Of a DNA stretch of 64,000 nucleotides, positions 51,301 through 62,663 are shown one piece after another (positions within the stretch are counted from its first letter, which is position 1; every line of letters begins with the position of its first letter). The notes under the pieces are model-generated. The model had not been told where the DNA came from and did not search any database. It saw only the letters and a list, made by a program, of their open reading frames with translations. Source of the DNA: Gordionus sp. m RMFG-2023 (taxonomy: Eukaryota > Nematomorpha > Gordioida > Chordodea > Parachordodidae); NCBI RefSeq assembly GCF_954871325.1, contig NC_088778.1, positions 248,001 to 312,000 on the forward strand, in the 5' to 3' direction. A program made the translations under genes and the position numbers.

Positions 51301-54300
51301 ATGAGACCACAGACATTGCTGGCATTGAGCAGATGTCACTTTGTGCACGATATATAGATACTCAAAATAACATTATAAAAGAGATGTTTCTACAATTTAT
51401 CCCAGTTTCAAGCATGACTGGGTCTGCCTTAGCTGATGTAATATTTGACAATCTTGAAAAATTCAAAGTAATAATTAATCACATTATAAAATTATTTTTT
51501 TCAAAAATATAGCTTAATATAAATTTGATACGTGGGCAAGGGTATGATGGAGCTCGTGCAATAAGTGGGCAATTCAATGGGCTTCAAGCATTTATAAAAA
51601 AAAATGCCCAACAGCTATATATGTCCATTGTGCTGCTCATTCCCTCAACCTGGCAATATCTAATGCATGTTCTTTGCCATTGATATCAAATTGCTTAGGT
51701 ATAATTTTATTTATTTCAATTAAATTTCTTATATTTATATCAGGCAAAATATCTAGCATCTATGAAATGTTTAGATATCCCAAGAGACAAAATATTTTGA
51801 ACAGAATTATTTCTGAAACTCCTTGTCCAACAAGGAGGAAAAAATTGCAAAAAGCTTGTCCAACAAGATGGAGCCTTCGCCATCAAGCTGTGACATCTTT
51901 TATGGAGTTAGAAGAACCAATTATTAACGCTCTTACCGAAATATCACAATGGTCTGAGAGAGATATTTCTACAGAGGCTAGCAAATTATTAGATTCCATA
52001 CTTATACCAAATTTTTTTTTCTCATTACAATGTATTAATAAATTATTTAATTATACTACAATTTTATGCAATACTTTTCAAAAACTCGATATTGACTTGA
52101 TTGAGATGATGAGAATAGCAAAGAGTATTTTAATAGAACTCAATGAAATTAGAGCTAATGTTGATGACGAATTTCATATTTTATATGTTATTGTTGAGTC
52201 AAAAGCACAACAATATGAGTTTAATATTTGTCTCCCTCGACTTGCAGCAAGGCAAACTCATCGTCCAAACATTAATATCGGGTCAGTCGAAGAATATTAT
52301 AAAATAAATCTCTTTATCCCTCTTTTAGATACATTTATAACACAAATAAACGAACGGTTTTTAATTCATAGGGTAGCACTTAGCAATCTGCAGATATTAT
52401 TACCACAAAAACCCTCCCAACCTTTTTCAGATGGTGATAGAAATAAAATAAAATATTTGGCAAATTTTTATCATGAAGATATTAAAGTATCTTATGATGC
52501 CTTATTGGCTGAATGCCAACTATGGTATAAAAGATTAACCATGGTTGATATAGTCCCAAAAAATGCTATGGATGCTTTGCATCAATTCAAACATATTTTA
52601 GATTATTTTCCTAATATATTAAAATTATTATATATATTAGCAACTATTCCCATTAGTACTGCAACTAATGAGAGAACCTTCTCTTCTTTGAGAAGAATAA
52701 AAACCTACCTAAGAAGTACAACTTCTGAAAGTAGATTGAATGGTTTGGCCCTATTGAATATTCATAGGCATTTGACGCCAAGCACGGATGAGATAATTGA
52801 AAAATTAGCTCTATCCCAACGAAGATTGGATTTTACCTTATAAATATATTATATGCTTTTAAAATTTTTTGTGCAATTTTATAATTTTAATATATTAGGA
52901 AAATAATCTAAAATATGTTTGAATTGATGCAAAGCATCTATAACATTTTGTTGGGGTCCAAAAAAGGTTGGGAGCAGTTGCTAAGTGCTGTCCTATGAAT
53001 TATAAATAGTTCATTCACAAAATACAATTTTACCTAATAAACTTATGTAAATTTATATTTACAACATTTAAATTTTTTATACTTTATATATAAATTTTAA
53101 AGACTCAAAATATTTCTATTTTGGATCATTTATTTTATAGTTATTCATATGCCGCCGGTTATATCCGTTTAATATTTTATGCCGGTTTATATATTTTAAA
53201 GTTTTTTATATGCCGATTTATATATTTTAAAGTTTTTTTTACCGGTTTTTATATTTTTTTTATATACCGGTTTATATGTTTTAAAGTTTTTCATATGCCG
53301 GTTTATATATTTAATTTTTATAATTCACATTAATTTAAAATTGTGTATTAGAAATAGTTATTAGTCCTAATAAATTTATGCTTCAGAATTTTAAATAACA
53401 AAAATTTATTTAAAAAAATTTTAATTGTCCCCCCCCACAGCAAATTCCTGCGTACGTGCCTGACCCCCCTAAAAAATCCCGGCGCCTTCAGCGGCGATGT
53501 TATTTTATAATTACCTATAATTCTTTAAATATAGTATTTTTTATAAACGATTGCCACATGTTTTTTATAATATATTTGAATCAACATTTATATAAATAGT
53601 AATATTTCGAAAATAGGGAATTATAAAGAATAATTATTGGTATAAAGATCTTAATTTAAAAAAATATATATTATATGGTTACAAAATATTTTAATATTGT
53701 ACACATTTATAATATGACAAATTTACATGATACGTGATATATAGCGCTTTTGCCCTTTAACGTTAAATGTTCAACAGAGCTACGCTAGGTTTTCCTCATT
53801 TCCATCTAATTGGAACAATTTAATTTGGGTATAAAAGTAAAAATATGAGGAGCCCAGTGGCATAGCTATGGGGGTGGTTTTTGGGTTTGGACCCCTCAAA
53901 TTTTTTTTAGATTATACGTTCAAAAGACTTAAAAGTGATTTTATATCAATTAATTTTTGGTTTTGATGTTTGTAGAAGGATATTATATTACTATTGAAAT
54001 TATTTTGGATAGTATTATTAGTCATTGAGAATAATCTATTAAATTATAATAACATATTGAGGCATTTAAAAAATTTATTTATTATATATTATCGAAGATA
54101 TGGTTATGATTTGTAAGATAAACCCGGTCGAAGGGCAGGCAAAAGGGTCGGAGGCCCGTTAAAGGGGGTCTGGGGGGCGAAGCCTCCAGCTTTTATATGT
54201 ATGGACCCCCTCTAAGGAAAATTCATAGCTACGCCACTGGAGGAGCCCTCCTAACGGTTGTGGGCAAGCCGCACGTAATTGTATGCACAACATTCTGAAA

Positions 54301-57300
54301 AATATTGCTATTAAACAGGAGTGGGGCAAAAAAAGAGCCTATAACCGAGAACTACAATATAATTTAATTTAATTACATTACCTTAAAGGTGGAAGTTATG
54401 ATTACTATCAATATTGAGATATAATGTTCATAGAATCTGTAAATAAATATGATTAAAATAAAAAATATTTGCCTGATACAACTCATACAATACACATCTA
54501 TCACTTCAAATTTTCCACCGGATGAAACCGCTTTTTTACATCAAATTTCAAATTTCACGTGAGAGGATATATGTCGACAAATATAAATAAATTCAAAAAT
54601 AATGGAGTACAATATATTAAGATTGTATTGGTTGATTATTAGCAATCTATTATTATTATAATATGTCTATAATTGTATTATAAATTATTATAGCAAATTT
54701 TATCCATATATAAATTAAAAAATGTAATAGATAATATTCTAAATAATTTTACACTACCACCCAACTTATACTACCTACCCCCTTTTAGATATTAAGATGC
54801 AAACTGTTCTTACTCTCCCGCTAGCCAGAGCTATCTAGTTCCTATCTTCAAAAATAAAGGGGATTCACACAATTGTCAAAATTACACAGGGGCAAAAAAC
54901 TTACGTCACATTGTCTTAAACTATACAAAAATATCATATAAAAAAGTTTAAGAGACATAGTCGAAATAGACTCAGATTAGTTTAATGCCTGGAAGATCAA
55001 CGACTCATGCAATCCACGCAATTAGGCAAATGAGCGAAAAATACAGGGAAAAGAACAAAAAGCTTTACAAGGTCTTTCTCGATCTAGAAAAGGCATTTGA
55101 TAGAATCTTAAGAAAATTTATCTGGTGGGCGCTACGCCACAAAAAGATTCCCCAAAAATATATAAAAATAATACAAGATATGCCATACAACACAACTGGT
55201 ACTTCAAAAGGCTTCATAATAGCCGAGGGAGTTCATCAAGAGTCGGTTCTTAGCCCATTCTCTTCATAACAGCAAGATATGTAATATCACAGTCTGTACA
55301 TCAAACAGTCCAGTGGAATATGAAATTTGCAGATGATATTGTGATACGTAACGAATTCAAGGATGAAATGGAAGACTGAGTTGGATAAATATCCTAGAAA
55401 AGCACAGACTAAAGGTAAACAGGGAAAAGAAGGAGTATATGGTAATAGGAAGAAGTGAAACAGAGAGCATTAATACAAATGAATAGAAGATATCGGCAAA
55501 TAAAAGCTGCAAATATTTGCACTCCACTAAACACAAATGGCACAATAGAGAAAGAGATAAAGAGTAAAATTAATCAAGGGTGGTTAAAGTGGAGATCTTT
55601 ATCTGGATTGCCTTTGACAAAAGAATTCCACACAAATTGAAGAGAAAATTTACAGTTCCATAGTATAACCAACTATTCTATATAGTTCGGAAACATGGCT
55701 AACCAAAGAATCAGATGAGATAAGCCTTCAAACTATGGAGATGAGAATGCTAAGGATGATGATAAGGTGCGAAGTACAAGAATACTAGAAAGTTTAAAGG
55801 TAGTGTCTATTAAGACTAAGATAATGATGGCAGACTTAGGTGGTGAGAGCAAATAATGAGATGGCCTATGAACTATATAGGAAATAAGATTGAAAGTTTG
55901 GAAGTGATGGGCAAACGTAAAGAGGAAGGATAAAACTTCAATAGGGCCAGAAAGTTAGAACCAATATGAAGAAGTATAAAATAGATAAAAGAGATAGCAT
56001 GAATAATATAAAGTGGAGAGAGATATTCAAGGAGCATACCACCAGAATAGGTTAAGGCTAAAAAGAAAATAAAATTTCTGGTTTAATTATACCCAGAATA
56101 TTTACTGTTAAATGGAATCAATTTCATCAAATTTACTATTTTATAAAGAACATCTAGCAGTCCCTTTCTAGGAGCCTAGAATATATTTTTTAGTTAAGAT
56201 TAATGATGAGAAAAATTAAAAATTTTTAGGTTGATATTTAATGTCAAATTCATCATGAGACAATGTTGTTAATATATTATATAACTATAAGATATTGTAT
56301 TTAATATATTTTCTTCGAATAGAATTCTGGTATATTTAATAAGGTTGTCCTCAAAAATCTCGCATAATTTATTTGAATCTTATAATTGTACCTCAGGTTG
56401 TTTCTAAAAAATATGGTTATCTTGCTCAACAGTTGTAATTTTCTTATTAATAAAACTAAACCATAAAAAATTTTGTATATCTTAACAATTAAAGGATTTG
56501 CAAGATGATGCAGAAAACAGTGGTACCTTTCGATCCAAACACTAGTATTAATCATTCAATAATAAATCGATTTAGACGTACTTTGTTCAATATTCTTTTT
56601 TGCTTCTTGCACACCACTCATTCTTCATCACCGATAGATAATTTATCATCTAATTATTCTGATACGTTAGGGATTAATATTTTGTATGTTGTTTATTTTG
56701 GTTTTAATCTGTGTATAATGGTGGTCCTTACCTCAGATCCTTTCTTAGATTTTTATTGGAAAAACGGAAACCATTCCTCTCTCCGTAAGCAGATATGGTT
56801 GGGATTCAGGTGGAATAACTACAAATCTAATTATTACCAACCTTTGATACAGACGCTCATAAATATCAGTTTTTCTCTATCGGTATTGATGTGCTGGTAT
56901 AGCTACTCCTTGGTTGAGCATAGAGAATATCTAAAAAATTTTGCACCAAAATACCTTAAATGCACCATAATAATCACTATAATATATTCTATAATTATGT
57001 TTGCCCCCGTCACCTTTTGTTACAAGATATTGAAAGGAGAACTTTGTCACGATAATGACTTTAAAAATAATAGCATTGAGGTTGGAATAAAAGCATCATC
57101 TACAAAAATGAATTACTCTGAAATAGGCAATCTAACTAGGTATGAAAAAGGCTTAATAGAAGACCTACCATTGAAAACTTTTTATTTAACAGTTTATAAT
57201 GTATTTGAGACAAAGTCCTCTAGAATGTGGATCATATATCAAATTATTAGAGAAGTGATTTCAAAATTTATTCCTTTGTCTGTTATATGTTATGTGTATA

Positions 57301-58364
57301 TTCACGTGATCATTAAAAAGATAAAATCAAGATATGTAATTAGCAACACATCAATGCAATTCTCAAATAATTATCAGAGACAGACCAGGAGGCCAATATA
57401 TGGATCTAGATTCCATTTCTTAAAGTATTTACAATCTTCAAAAAATATGGATCCACTGCAAGAAGGCATTGAAATGAACGTTAACAATATTAACGAAATA
57501 AAAAATGAGTCGAAAACTCCCAAACCAACTCCAACTATGATTTCAAGTATAATATTTATATTTTCTAAACAAAGAAAGTTTTCTTAAAAAGAATTGTTGT
57601 TTAGATAAAAATTTAATAAAGTATAAAAATTGAATCTATAAACTGTAGAATAATTACACTCAAATCTAGTTTACTACTTTCTAAGACACTCTTTCTTATA
57701 TTGGATTACTTAAAATAAATAAAAATTCTGCACATATTTTCACAAATTTTTATTTACTTCAAAATAACCGGAAATGAGAAATCCATATTATATTTCGAAT
57801 GGTATTTGAATAATACATTAACTACGCATCCTTTCTTTTTTAAAAAATATTTTTTAAAGGAAGTAGAATCATAATTCTAGCCTGGTATTTGTGTTTTATT
57901 GTATTTGGCAATTTGTTTGTTTTAAAGGTTACTATATATTATCATCTAAATAATCTAAATATTACCCCATAATTACAGTACCTGCCGTTGGGAAATCATC
58001 TTGTACTCAAAGAACAATCATTAATAGCACCAATTTCTCATTCCCAACTCAAGAGGAGAATAAAAGAACGATTCCTGCGAACGCGAGTATCTTTCATCAG
58101 TTATCTCCGACAATGGATGTGTCAAACATGTACGGACTAAATCTAACCACCTTTAGTCTCCTAGTTTTTCAAAATGTCGTATTCATGGTGCCAATCATAA
58201 TAATCAACATTTTCTGGAATCGCTTTTTGACTTTAAACACATTGATTTTATTAAATATAGATATGATGTATCATATATTTTGCCTCTTATTTGCCACAAC
58301 ACTGTTTTACTTTGAAATTCTTTTTAATTCAAATTGGCGAGCTTTTATAATGCATAACCAGTGA
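45393..58364 (+). CDS. seven-TM receptor F, intact (532 aa), giant first intron
   Basis: The exons are 45393-45553, 56495-57546 and 57979-58364. Exons 1 and 2 have exactly the lengths of gene E (161 and 1052 nt), and the splice phases are the same. The predicted protein has TM1 with GYIGNSIAF; TM2-TM5 in exon 2, with VEHREYLKNFAPKY after TM3; FIPL in TM5; and TM6 (FMVPIIIINIFWN) and TM7 ending FNSNWRAFIM in exon 3. No stop or shift. Paralogue differences from E cluster in extracellular loops (for example HDNDFKNNS versus RVPDFENDS). Intron 1 is 10.9 kb against 1.5 kb in E because it carries a LINE with nested transposons and a hAT relic, all intronic. Class A GPCR-like; ligand unknown. Confidence 0.8.
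45866..46980. mobile_element. hAT-like relic in intron 1 of gene F
   Basis: The left end is CAGAGTTGTTAAACGC, the same terminal start as the MITE at 3183, followed by repeated AGTAGCG motifs. On the minus strand around 46440-46620 the text QKLADKVIDDFYN then TVQPMSLVDNPSFLVQQF resembles the central part of BED-finger hAT transposases. Homology to units D and E resumes near 47000, so the insert ends about there. The transposase is broken by several stops and shifts. Confidence 0.55.
47426..47620. repeat. 195-bp foldback MITE, copy 2
   Basis: The ends are AGTATTGTTAAA and AACAACACTAG, with inner inverted text GACTCAATATTT / AAATATTGAGTTAGCC. The 8-bp duplication GAGTGAGT flanks it exactly (47418-47425 and 47621-47628). 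Same family as 30233 and 58446. Confidence 0.8.
48094..48161 (+). other. tRNA-like head of the LINE or attached SINE
   Basis: GGGGTGGTCTAGTGGGTAAT resembles a Pol III A box region, and GATTCAATCC (48140-48149) a B box, spaced as in tRNA. No good cloverleaf forms, so it is not a tRNA gene. It sits exactly at the 5' boundary given by the target duplication, so it is part of the inserted unit. It may act as internal promoter. Confidence 0.5.
49882..53462 (+). mobile_element. 3.58-kb hAT transposon with transposase gene
   Basis: The terminal repeats are CAGGCGCGTACGCAG (left) and its complement with one change, CTGCGTACGTGCCTG (right). A perfect 8-bp duplication, ACCCCCCT, is at 49874-49881 and 53463-53470. 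C/G-runs lie just inside both ends. The transposase gene fills 50185-52843, followed by an AT-rich tail with repeated GCCGGTTTATAT motifs (53150-53320). It looks whole and recent. The 60078-61773 copy shares its ends and transposase text. Confidence 0.95.
50185..52843 (+). CDS. hAT transposase (TTF-finger type), six small exons
   Basis: This DNA-binding, DDE-type enzyme cuts and pastes the element. Exons inferred: 50185-50263, 50306-50395, 50482-50567, 50619-51467, 51513-51698 and 51744-52843, with introns of only 42-86 bp. Exon 1 has MDIRNFFKNTNDD, a typical start for ZMYM/TTF hATs. The TTF zinc finger reads FQNSYFTRWLWLAYS, AYCNICVLF, then HQKTNYHKSC. Catalytic residues sit in YSILADETTD (first D), GQGYDGARA (second D) and NERTFSSLRRIKTYLRS (E, in the hAT dimerisation domain). 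HCAAHSLNL is also present. The predicted length, about 795 residues, fits the family. One disagreement: an A-homopolymer at about 51597-51604 is one base off frame between IKK and CPTAIY, either a genuine break or a sequence error. Confidence 0.88.
53855..54239. mobile_element. 385-bp hAT-type MITE
   Basis: The terminal repeats are CAGTGGCATAGCTATG and CATAGCTACGCCACTG. The perfect 8-bp duplication GAGGAGCC is at 53847-53854 and 54240-54247. The right half carries GGGGGTCTGGGGGGCGAAGC text. No coding capacity. It is inserted in the TIR element next to the hAT. Confidence 0.93.
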
Positions 58365-58445
58365 TGAACGTTAATTTAAAAAAGAAGAAAAATAGCCTTG
58401 ATATATATTAGATTCATTTGGATTTAGTAAATCGTAATGTTTTTA

Positions 58446-58560
58446 AAGGGCTCGTTTTGGCCAATTTTTAAAAACGCTAATTCAATATTTCATCCAGAAT
58501 AATATTACGCTAGTCTGGTTTAGGCAATATTTTTCTTTCTAAAATATTGAGTTAATAAAT
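58446..58560. repeat. foldback MITE relic, copy 3
   Basis: GGGCTCGTTTTGGCC, GCTAATTCAATATTTCATCC and CTAAAATATTGAGTTAA match the family at 47426 and 30233. Terminal bases are worn and no duplication was found. Confidence 0.5.
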
Positions 58561-58765
58561 CGTGTTCTCAATTAATATTTAAAAAATTATCGTAAAGGAT
58601 TGTAGAAATAACTGTACTATTGTTATAATTATTACTTCGATAAACTATTACTCTCACTTATAATTAATTTTATTTGTATATTATCTACTAAATTTTGATC
58701 TCATCTTTAATTATATATAAATTTGGAAAAATGTCACAAATATTTCAATATTTTTCAGATATCAT

Positions 58766-58824
58766 GTGATCATAAAAATAGATCCAATGACATATATATT
58801 ATTATATGTCATTGAATAGATCAC
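58766..58824. repeat. inverted repeat / hairpin
   Basis: An inner palindrome at 58785-58814 has perfect 12-bp arms (CAATGACATATA / TATATGTCATTG). It is enclosed by GTGATC and GATCAC. It would fold strongly in single strand and may be the core of a small foldback element. Confidence 0.7.
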
Positions 58825-58889
58825 ACTTTTCCACCATTTCTGATAATATATTACTGTATTTTTATTCTTAATAACAGGACTCTAAGCTA

Positions 58890-59300
58890 AATCTGAACCA
58901 CCAAACCTGAGGTCAGCAAATTTTCGAAACCGTAACGAATGCGAAAACAAAACCCGAACCCCAAATATTATTTTTTTTTTAAAATGGCCAAATAATTTTT
59001 TTTTTGATACCTTATTACGAATTCACTTTTGCCAAAACATATTTGTTGAAAGTAATTTCGCTCATTAAAACCTATACAATAATGTTAAAAAGACTTGATG
59101 TGCAAGCTCTAGATATTATATTATTTTATATCATATGGGATGAAATAAATAAGGACTCTTCTATATATAAATGTTAATTTTGGTAACTTAGTATAGGCTA
59201 AGGCCAGGGTATAGTCAAGAGTAAGTATTATATTGGGTTATATTTAGAAGCTACAATTTTTATCAGTGAGCAGGTTTGCGTAATTAAAGTCTCCAGGGTG
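58890..59300. repeat. dispersed repeat related to 13.85-14.45 kb
   Basis: AATGTTAAAAAGACTTGATG, TATATCATATGGGATGAAAT and GGCTAAGGCCAGGGTATAGT parallel the flanks of the ATGAA array at 13990-14397. The left part (58890-58965) is rich in CGAAACC/CCCGAACC motifs. Confidence 0.55.
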
Positions 59301-60069
59301 GCTAAGGAGGCATACTTTTAGTCAATTTTATATAATCATTAATTTTCTAATAGAATTTATTTTAGTCTTCTTATGGTGTCTTCAGAGATTATAATTGTTG
59401 TGGCTTAGAGAGCATTGGACAGATTTGATAGTACTAAAATTTATAATAAACTAGTAGAAAGCCCGTCAAAATGATGGGGAATGAGATTTTTATTCATTTT
59501 TACGATAGATGTCATGCCAGGTTCAAGCTTACAATATTAAGAAGCATCCAAGATCTTATAATTATAAAAAAGTTTATCAAGTTCAGCTCAACCCTTAATA
59601 ATTTGTAAAAGATATTCCCAAGTCAGGTGCATGCTAATATTAATTTTGAGGTTCCAAGCCCAGTCCTACCCATTTTAATTTTTAAAATTTTTTCCCGCCT
59701 CGAAGATAGTTAAATTTTTAATATCATCACATGAACGGGAAATATCTGATATACTAATTAGTCTAATATGGAAAAAAACATGTAAATTCCGTATTAAGGG
59801 AAACTGGGAAGGCCTGGAAAACCACTTATTAGAGAATCATGACAAATAAAATAAAAATAACCGACTCTTATACTTTTTTGTACCAATTAAAATTATATCT
59901 AAAAAATATGTTGTTTATTATATAAGGTTATTGTTGTTTTTCAGATAAATTTAATGTATGTCTTGTATTTCTGAAATTATTTGTCAAAGTTGATAAGGGA
60001 TATATATTTTTTTATGTTAAGTAAAAATAAATGCTGTCTATTTACATTACAAAAATGTCATTAAACACT
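59301..60069. other. AT-rich DNA, no gene seen
   Basis: It contains AGCCCGTCAAAATGATGGGG at 59461, a degenerate match to AGCCCGTCACAAGAATGACG near 35102 and 42428, so this small dispersed motif occurs in all three duplication units. Otherwise nothing recognised. Confidence 0.4.
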
Positions 60070-60077
60070 AATGAAAC

Positions 60078-61773
60078 CAGGCGCATACGCAGGAATTTGG
60101 TTTGGGGGGGGGGGGGGGGGGTAAAATTTTCTAAGAAATATTATTGTTAATTAAAAGCATAAATTTATTAGGACTAATAACTTTTCTAATATACAATTTT
60201 AAACTAATGCGAATTAAAAAAATTATGTATATAAACCGGCATTGAAAAACTATAAAATAAATGTGAATTATAAAATCTAAAGTGAATATAACCCACGATA
60301 TGAATCACTTAAATGACCCAAAATTGAAATTTGAAATTTGAATTTTTTTTATTTAAAATATATAAAGTATAAAAAATTTAAATGTTGTAAATATAAATTA
60401 ATACACAAAAAGTTTTTTTTAGGAATAATTGTATTTTGTATGTTTTGAGCTAATTTTTCAATTATCTACCCTTGCTTGGCGTTAAATGCCTATGAATATT
60501 CAAAAGATCCAAATCAATCAATCTACTTTCAGATGTTGTATTTCATAGGTATATTTTTCACAGACATGCAGGCCCGGCCCCCGAGCCGGATCGTATTTTA
60601 ATTTTTTTGAATATACCCGGGCCGGGCTCGTAATTTTTTTTAAAAAAACACCCGGGCTGGGCCTGAAAATTTTTTTAGAAAAAATATCCGGGCCGTGTCC
60701 TGCAAATGGTACCTTCTGCAAGGCTCTGTTATTTTTCTTAAAAAAGATAATGTTCTCTCATTGGTTTACTAAAGAGCTGCTAATATATATAACCATTTTA
60801 ATACATTAGGAGTATAATCTAAAATGTGTTTGAAATAATGCAAAGCATCCATAGCATTTTTTGGGACTGTTTCAACCATAGTTAATCTTTTAATCCTAGT
60901 TATTCAGCTAATAAGGCATCATAAGATATTTTAACATCTTCATGATAAAAATCTAACAAATATTTATATTTTTTTCTATCACCATATGAAAAAGGTTGGT
61001 AGAGGGGACATTTGTTTTATAATACTCTTCTACTGATCCTATATTAATGTTTTGACGATGAGCTTGCTTGCTGCAAGTCGAGGGAGGCAAATATTAAACA
61101 CGTATAGCTCTGCTTTTGACTCATAACATATAAAATATGAAATTCTTCATCAACATTAGCTCTGATTTCCTAGAGTTCTAATAAAATTCTCTCCGCTATT
61201 CTCATCTTCTTAATCAAGTCAATGTTATGTTTTTGAAAAGTATTACATAAAATAGTCGTATAATTAAATAATACATTCTAATGAGAAAAAAAATTTGGAA
61301 TAAGTATTGAATCCATTAATTTTCTTGCTTCTGAAGAAATATTTCTTTCAAGCCATTGTGATATTTCAGTAATAGCATTAATAATCGGCTCTTCTGACTC
61401 CATAACAGCTGTTACTGCTTGATGGTGGAGACTTGATCTCGTTGGACAAGCTTGCAATTTATTTCTCCCTGTTGGACAAGGAGTTTCAGAGATAATTACT
61501 ATTTGACTAGAAATTTTGATAAATATTAGGCCACTAAAATTTGAAAATAATAGGTAAATTACGCCAAGGAAAACTTGAAATCAAAATTAATTGATAAAAT
61601 AACTTAGCAGATGAATGTGATAAATAAATGTAATTATATAAGATAGGAATAAATATTAACAAATATAAATTAATATTAACAATAATATTTTTTTAAAATA
61701 TAATCCGGCATCTGCATTTTTTGGCTTTGGGGAGGATTTGTCCCCCTGCCCCCCCCCGCTGCGTACGCCAATG
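60078..61773 (-). mobile_element. internally deleted, inverted copy of the hAT
   Basis: The ends are CAGGCGCATACGCAGG and (right) GCTGCGTACGCCAATG. The perfect 8-bp duplication AATGAAAC is at 60070-60077 and 61774-61781. The minus strand between 60820 and 61490 carries broken stretches of the transposase seen at 51850-52640 (for example CLPRLAAS and EISQWLERNISSEARK), with the middle and 5' coding part missing. It also holds a GC-rich motif array at 60555-60720. Not autonomous. Confidence 0.9.
60555..60720. repeat. GC-rich motif array (CCGGGCC type)
   Basis: CCCGGGCCGGGCTCG, CCCGGGCTGGGCC and CCGGGCCGTG repeat in AT-rich DNA. Start CAGGCCCGG and end TCCTG suggest a small hAT-type MITE inserted in the deleted hAT copy; the flanking 8-mers do not match. 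Similar motifs occur at 14455-14600. The minus-strand 67-codon frame is a shadow. Confidence 0.5.
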
Positions 61774-61781
61774 AATGAAAC

Positions 61782-62355
61782 TTATATGCAAATTATTTAT
61801 ATATTTTTCAAGATATTTTTTTATTGACATATAAATTTAGGATAATTTTTTTAAAAAATAATGAGGAATATTTATTATGTATTTGATAAGATTAAGAGGA
61901 CATCCTTGTTGACATTTTAATTTTTGATGGAAAAAGTCATAAAATGTTTATATTTGTTAAAAAAATATGCGGAGGTGGCATAGGGATTGTGGTAGTGGTG
62001 ATAGAAATATCATTTGGAGAAATGGGGGAAAATAAAATAAACATAGATATATAACATAGGATAAAAAAAACAAAATAAACCTCCAGATGAGTTCATTTCA
62101 AGCGTAGTTCTTTATTATATTGTTTACCAGTAACACTAGAACGGGTAAGGCGTTTGTTTAATCGTCATTATTTTATTTGCTTATCTTTAATAGATTCATC
62201 ATGTTTTGTAGCAATGTGAGGGATTAAGGTTAGCCTAGACAAATAAAGAAATCAGGCAAAAATATAAATAAACTATTGCTGATTAAACAAACATTAAAAT
62301 AATGTAAAATTGGTAGATGGGTCAATATTAGATGCATATTTCTAGTAGTTGGAGG
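61782..62355. other. AT-rich DNA, no gene seen
   Basis: No coding frame, RNA gene or bounded element recognised. Confidence 0.4.
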
Positions 62356-62663
62356 GCTATCATCAAAAAAAATTTTGGGGGACTTATCAAGCCTATTATG
62401 ATATTCTAAAAGTTAAAAAATAACATGATGAATGTAATGTTATTAAGATTAAGGTTAATTAATTGTAAGGTAATTAAAAAATAAGATTAATAAAGGGGAG
62501 AAAAAAGAAGGTATAAATTATTATATTATAAAATAATAAAAATTAAATTAAAGGAATTGATAAGGTTTGGCTATCATCAGGAAAAATTTTTTGGGGGACT
62601 TATCAAGCCTATTATGATATTCTAAAAGTTAAAAAATAATATGATGAATGTAATGTTATTAAG
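62356..62663. repeat. pair of direct repeats, about 93 bp each
   Basis: 62356-62448 and 62570-62663 are nearly identical (GGGGGACTTATCAAGCCTAT ... GATGAATGTAATGTTATTAA), separated by 121 bp of AT-rich DNA. Differences are a few bases and the length of A and T runs. Confidence 0.9.

Larger units (their letters stand above)
49815..54822. mobile_element. TIR element inserted in the LINE, itself twice invaded
   Basis: The left end CAACGTCTACATGACAGGAT matches the element at 43335. The right part AGATGCAAACTGTTCTTACT matches the region just inside that element's right end, while the terminal repeat itself is missing or degraded. The duplication AGCCAGAG (49807-49814 and 54823-54830) lies in the LINE RT reading frame (W-S-Q-S on both sides), proving insertion into the LINE. 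It contains the hAT transposon 49882-53462 and the MITE 53855-54239. Confidence 0.75.
48092..56074 (+). mobile_element. RTE-like LINE, interrupted by nested elements
   Basis: It is flanked by a target duplication of about 15 bases (TTTCTGGCTTAATAA at 48077-48091, TTTCTGGTTTAATTA at 56075-56089) lying in the conserved upstream block of the receptor unit. Parts in order: a tRNA-like head; APE endonuclease text from 48390 (SLNIGALKGKTRK, VDITCIQEMKWKGQK, GGDLNAHVGKARD); RT text ENNRARGSDD before the interruption; and after it SQSYLVPIFKNKGDSHNC, FMPGRST-like text and VFLDLEKAFDRI at about 54830-55270, then FADDIV-like text and the C-terminal region to about 56060 with a short A-rich tail. Without the insert it is about 3 kb, near full length. 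Coding frames carry many stops and shifts, so it is inactive. Confidence 0.88.

Noticed and set aside
60518-60721. 67-codon minus-strand frame
   Set aside because: It is produced by the GC-rich motif array; composition is repetitive and the neighbours are transposon sequence.
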